DNA of 64,000 nt, from positions 1 to 64,000 of the forward strand of contig NZ_CP133784.1 in the NCBI RefSeq assembly GCF_034353875.1, given 5' to 3'. Shown here one piece after another: positions 61,777 through 64,000 of this stretch. Within the stretch, counting starts at the first letter, position 1. Each line of letters opens with the position of its first letter. The translations under genes were made by a program, and so were the position numbers. The stretch comes from Pseudomonas sp. MH9.2. Lineage in GTDB: Bacteria > Pseudomonadota > Gammaproteobacteria > Pseudomonadales > Pseudomonadaceae. The notes under the pieces were generated by a model. That model was not told the DNA's origin. It was given only the letters and a program-made list of their open reading frames with translations, and did not search any database.

Positions 61777-63552
61777 ATGACCCAACCCGCACGTCGCCAA
61801 CCCTTCGCTCTGAGCCTGCTCTTGAGCGCCATGCTGTTGTCAGGTAGCGCCCTGGCAGCCGTGACCGATCAGGATATTCTCAACGATCCCAAGAACCCTG
61901 AGCAGGTCGTTACCAACGGTCTTGGCGTTCAGGGCCAGCGCTACAGCCCGCTGGACATCATCAATAGCGACAACGTCAAGGATTTGCGCCCTGTCTGGGC
62001 CTTCTCCTTCGGTGGTGAAAAACAACGCGGCCAGGAAGCGCAGCCGCTGATCAAAGACGGCGTGATGTACATGACCGGCTCCTACTCGCGGGTGTTCGCG
62101 GTAGATGCTCGCACTGGCAAGAAGCTGTGGCAATACGATGCACGTCTGCCCGATGACATCCGTCCTTGCTGCGACGTGATCAACCGTGGTGTCGCGCTGT
62201 ATGGCGACTTGGTGTTTTTTGGCACACTCGACGCCAAGCTGGTGGCCTTGAACAAGACCACCGGCAAGGTGGTCTGGAGCAAGGAAGTCGCCGATCACAA
62301 GGCCGGTTATTCAATCAGTGCCGCACCGCTGGTGGTCAATGGCAAATTGATTACCGGGGTCGCCGGCGGCGAGTTCGGCGTGGTCGGCAAAATCGAGGCT
62401 TACGATCCGAAGAACGGTGACCTGCTCTGGACCCGACCTACCGTGGAAGGTCATATGGGTTATATCTACAAAGACGGCAAGGCCATTGAAACCGGCATTT
62501 CCGGCGGCGAGGCGGGCAAGACCTGGCCCGGCGATCTTTGGAAAACCGGTGGCGCGGCGCCTTGGCTGGGCGGCTACTACGACCCGGAAACCAATCAATT
62601 GTTCTTCGGTACCGGCAACCCGTCGCCTTGGAACTCGCACCTGCGCCCTGGCGACAACCTGTTCTCTTCCTCGCGTCTGTCGCTCAATCCGGACGACGGC
62701 ACCATCAAATGGCATTTCCAGAGCACGCCGCATGATGGTTGGGACTATGACGGTGTTAACGAGCTGGTCTCGTTCAACTATCAGGAAAATGGCAAAACCG
62801 TTCAGGCCGCGGCCACCGCTGACCGTAACGGCTTTTTCTACGTGCTTAACCGTACCAACGGCAAGTTCATCCGTGGCTTCCCGTTTGTCGACAAAATCAC
62901 CTGGGCAACCGGCCTGGACGCAAACGGCCGTCCGCTCTATAACGAAGCCAGCCGTCCCGGCGCGCCAGGTGGCGCAACCAAAGGTACTTCAGTATTCGTA
63001 GCGCCAGCCTTCCTCGGTGCTAAAAACTGGATGCCTATGGCCTACAGCCAAGACACCAAGCTGTTCTATGTGCCGTCCAACGAGTGGGGCATGGAAATCT
63101 GGAACGAAGACATCACCTACAAGAAAGGCGCGGCGTACATCGGTGCAGGCTTTACCATCAAACCGCTTAACGAGGACTACATCGGCGTACTGCGTGCGAT
63201 CGATCCGGTCACCGGTAAAGAGGTCTGGCGTCATAAGAACTTCGCGCCGCTGTGGGGTGGCGTAATGGCCACCAAGGGTAATCTGGTGTTCACCGGCAAC
63301 CCTGAAGGCTTCCTTCAGGCGTTCAATGCCAAGACGGGTGAAAAAGTCTGGGAATTCCAGACCGGCTCGGGCGTATTGGGCTCTCCAATTACATGGGAAA
63401 TGGATGGCGAGCAGTACGTCTCCGTATTGTCCGGTTGGGGCGGCGCGGTTCCATTGTGGGGCGGCGAAGTGGCCAAGCGAATCAAGGATTTCAACCAGGG
63501 CGGCATGCTTTGGACCTTCAAGTTGCCGAAGGAGTTAGTGGCCAAGCACTGA
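61777..63552 (+). CDS. pedH: PQQ-dependent alcohol dehydrogenase with lanthanide signature (PedH-like)
   Basis: 591 residues: signal peptide ending near LSGSALA, eight-bladed propeller with tryptophan-docking repeats, and the vicinal disulfide pair C131-C132 ([11 protein letters not shown]). The catalytic base is D323 in [11 protein letters not shown]. The extra Asp two residues later (D325) is the known mark of lanthanide-dependent enzymes such as XoxF and PedH; calcium enzymes have another residue there. It oxidises alcohols and aldehydes in the periplasm and passes electrons to the cytochrome c. The ATG at 61777 has AAAGG upstream. No calcium-type partner (PedE) is present in the window. 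Confidence 0.9.
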   Translation: MTQPARRQPFALSLLLSAMLLSGSALAAVTDQDILNDPKNPEQVVTNGLGVQGQRYSPLDIINSDNVKDLRPVWAFSFGGEKQRGQEAQPLIKDGVMYMTGSYSRVFAVDARTGKKLWQYDARLPDDIRPCCDVINRGVALYGDLVFFGTLDAKLVALNKTTGKVVWSKEVADHKAGYSISAAPLVVNGKLITGVAGGEFGVVGKIEAYDPKNGDLLWTRPTVEGHMGYIYKDGKAIETGISGGEAGKTWPGDLWKTGGAAPWLGGYYDPETNQLFFGTGNPSPWNSHLRPGDNLFSSSRLSLNPDDGTIKWHFQSTPHDGWDYDGVNELVSFNYQENGKTVQAAATADRNGFFYVLNRTNGKFIRGFPFVDKITWATGLDANGRPLYNEASRPGAPGGATKGTSVFVAPAFLGAKNWMPMAYSQDTKLFYVPSNEWGMEIWNEDITYKKGAAYIGAGFTIKPLNEDYIGVLRAIDPVTGKEVWRHKNFAPLWGGVMATKGNLVFTGNPEGFLQAFNAKTGEKVWEFQTGSGVLGSPITWEMDGEQYVSVLSGWGGAVPLWGGEVAKRIKDFNQGGMLWTFKLPKELVAKH

Positions 63553-63579
63553 CTTTAATCAGAGGCAGCTGGTTACTCT

Positions 63580-63603
63580 GCGAGTGCGAGTGCGAGTGCG
63601 AGT
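63580..63603. repeat. Tetrameric GCGAGT microsatellite after pedH
   Basis: Four exact copies of a hexamer directly after the pedH stop (63552), followed by a GCGCGT variant. Noncoding and potentially variable in copy number. Confidence 0.85.
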
Positions 63604-63633
63604 GCGCGTGATGCGGTGTGTCTGATCACGCGC
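63604..63633 (+). terminator. Hairpin between pedH and aldehyde dehydrogenase
   Basis: GCGCGTGAT and ATCACGCGC perfect 9-bp arms with a 12-base loop, no T-run. It may be a 3'-end stem or partial terminator in the 228-bp gap before the aldehyde dehydrogenase gene. Confidence 0.5.
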
Positions 63634-63780
63634 CTACGCAGGGTTCCAGCACCCTCTAATTACGACCAAAGAACGAGACTCCCCCTGCCAACGGCGCATT
63701 CGTTTGGCGCCTGCGGCTGTCTACCATCGGATCATCGCTTGTTCGACCGACAGGCAACGACCCGTACAGAGGCCACAATA

Positions 63781-64000
63781 ATGATCTACGCACAACCCGG
63801 AACCCCAGGCGCTGTTGTTACGTTCAAACCGCGCTATGGCAATTACATTGGCGGTGAGTTCGTGGCACCGATTAACGGCGAATACTTCACCAACACATCG
63901 CCTGTCAACGGTGAAGTCATCGCCGAATTCCCGCGTTCCACCGCCGCTGATGTCGAACGCGCGCTGGACGCCGCTCACGCCGCTGCCGATGCCTGGGGCA
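63781..64000 (+). CDS. exaC: NAD+-dependent aldehyde dehydrogenase, 5' part only
   Basis: The window ends after 73 codons. The N-terminus (GTPGAVVTFKPRYGNYIGGEF, with FTNTSPVNGEVIAEFPRS and VERALDAAHAAADAWG) matches ExaC/AldA-type dehydrogenases of about 506 residues. It would oxidise the aldehyde made by the quinoprotein, in the cytoplasm, to the acid for activation by an acyl-CoA synthetase. The name rests on family and neighbourhood; the catalytic residues are outside the window. Confidence 0.82.
   Translation, partial: MIYAQPGTPGAVVTFKPRYGNYIGGEFVAPINGEYFTNTSPVNGEVIAEFPRSTAADVERALDAAHAAADAWG

Noticed and set aside
63580..63603. CRISPR-like repeat
   Set aside because: Simple hexamer microsatellite without spacers.
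63635..63644. Locus operator motif before the aldehyde dehydrogenase gene
   Set aside because: TACGCAGGGT breaks the consensus at several positions and is not palindromic.

Overview
The window reads as a chromosomal segment of a Pseudomonas, most likely of the P. fluorescens group. Evidence is the protein families present (CstA with a YbdD-type partner, ActP with DUF485, a PQQ alcohol oxidation locus with FIST protein and ErcS'-like kinase, a QseBC-like pair) and the codon style. The short-chain polyhydroxybutyrate (PHB) genes at the left match the phbBAC / phbFPX arrangement known from Pseudomonas sp. 61-3 and P. extremaustralis; most pseudomonads carry only medium-chain PHA genes. No tRNA, rRNA, insertion sequence, CRISPR array or replication origin was seen.

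Layout. 1-2.3 kb: the 3' end of a diguanylate cyclase, a receiver-HDOD protein and a small K+ channel. 2.7-12 kb: PHB locus with class I synthase phaC, thiolase phaA (broken by a one-base frameshift as given), reductase phaB, the synthase-like DUF3141 protein PhbX, phasin, repressor PhaR/PhbF and AraC-type activator PhbR. 12.2-19.4 kb: an orphan terminator with a possible small RNA, actP-DUF485, an acyl-CoA synthetase and a divergent FixL/FixJ-like two-component pair. 20-24.6 kb: a Cache-domain kinase/NarL regulator pair divergent from cstA-ybdD.

24.8-39.1 kb: a co-directional block of a Zn alcohol dehydrogenase, acetate kinase, inducible-type ornithine decarboxylase and PotE antiporter, phosphoketolase, alpha-glucan phosphorylase, a second arginine/lysine-type decarboxylase, a 22-codon remnant resembling crcB/fluC, and DUF190. 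It looks like a low-oxygen energy and acid-survival module: glucan to sugar phosphates, to acetyl phosphate, to acetate plus ATP, with decarboxylases consuming protons. An Anr/FNR-type site sits 41 bp before the probable transcription start.

39.1-45.5 kb (minus strand): a tightly overlapping operon of thermostable-hemolysin-family protein, AMP-forming ligase, heme-oxygenase-like diiron protein with the six-ligand UndA-type pattern, SDR, periplasmic TPR protein and a QseBC-like pair. The shared promoter region carries repeats of the kind bound by such regulators. This is my best candidate for an undescribed system. 45.6-49.2 kb: cytochrome b561, an ion-transporter-superfamily permease, an MFS-transporter remnant and a porin.

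49.3-64 kb: PQQ-dependent alcohol oxidation (ped/exa) locus: FIST protein, hybrid kinase, AgmR/ErbR-type regulator, CXXCW rhodanese, ABC exporter with beta-propeller and binding protein, cytochrome c, a second binding protein, SoxYZ-like carrier, metallohydrolase, a quinoprotein alcohol dehydrogenase with the Asp-Tyr-Asp signature of lanthanide enzymes, and the start of an aldehyde dehydrogenase. A short motif, TACYNARGKA, recurs upstream of several of these genes and upstream of the FixL/FixJ-like pair.
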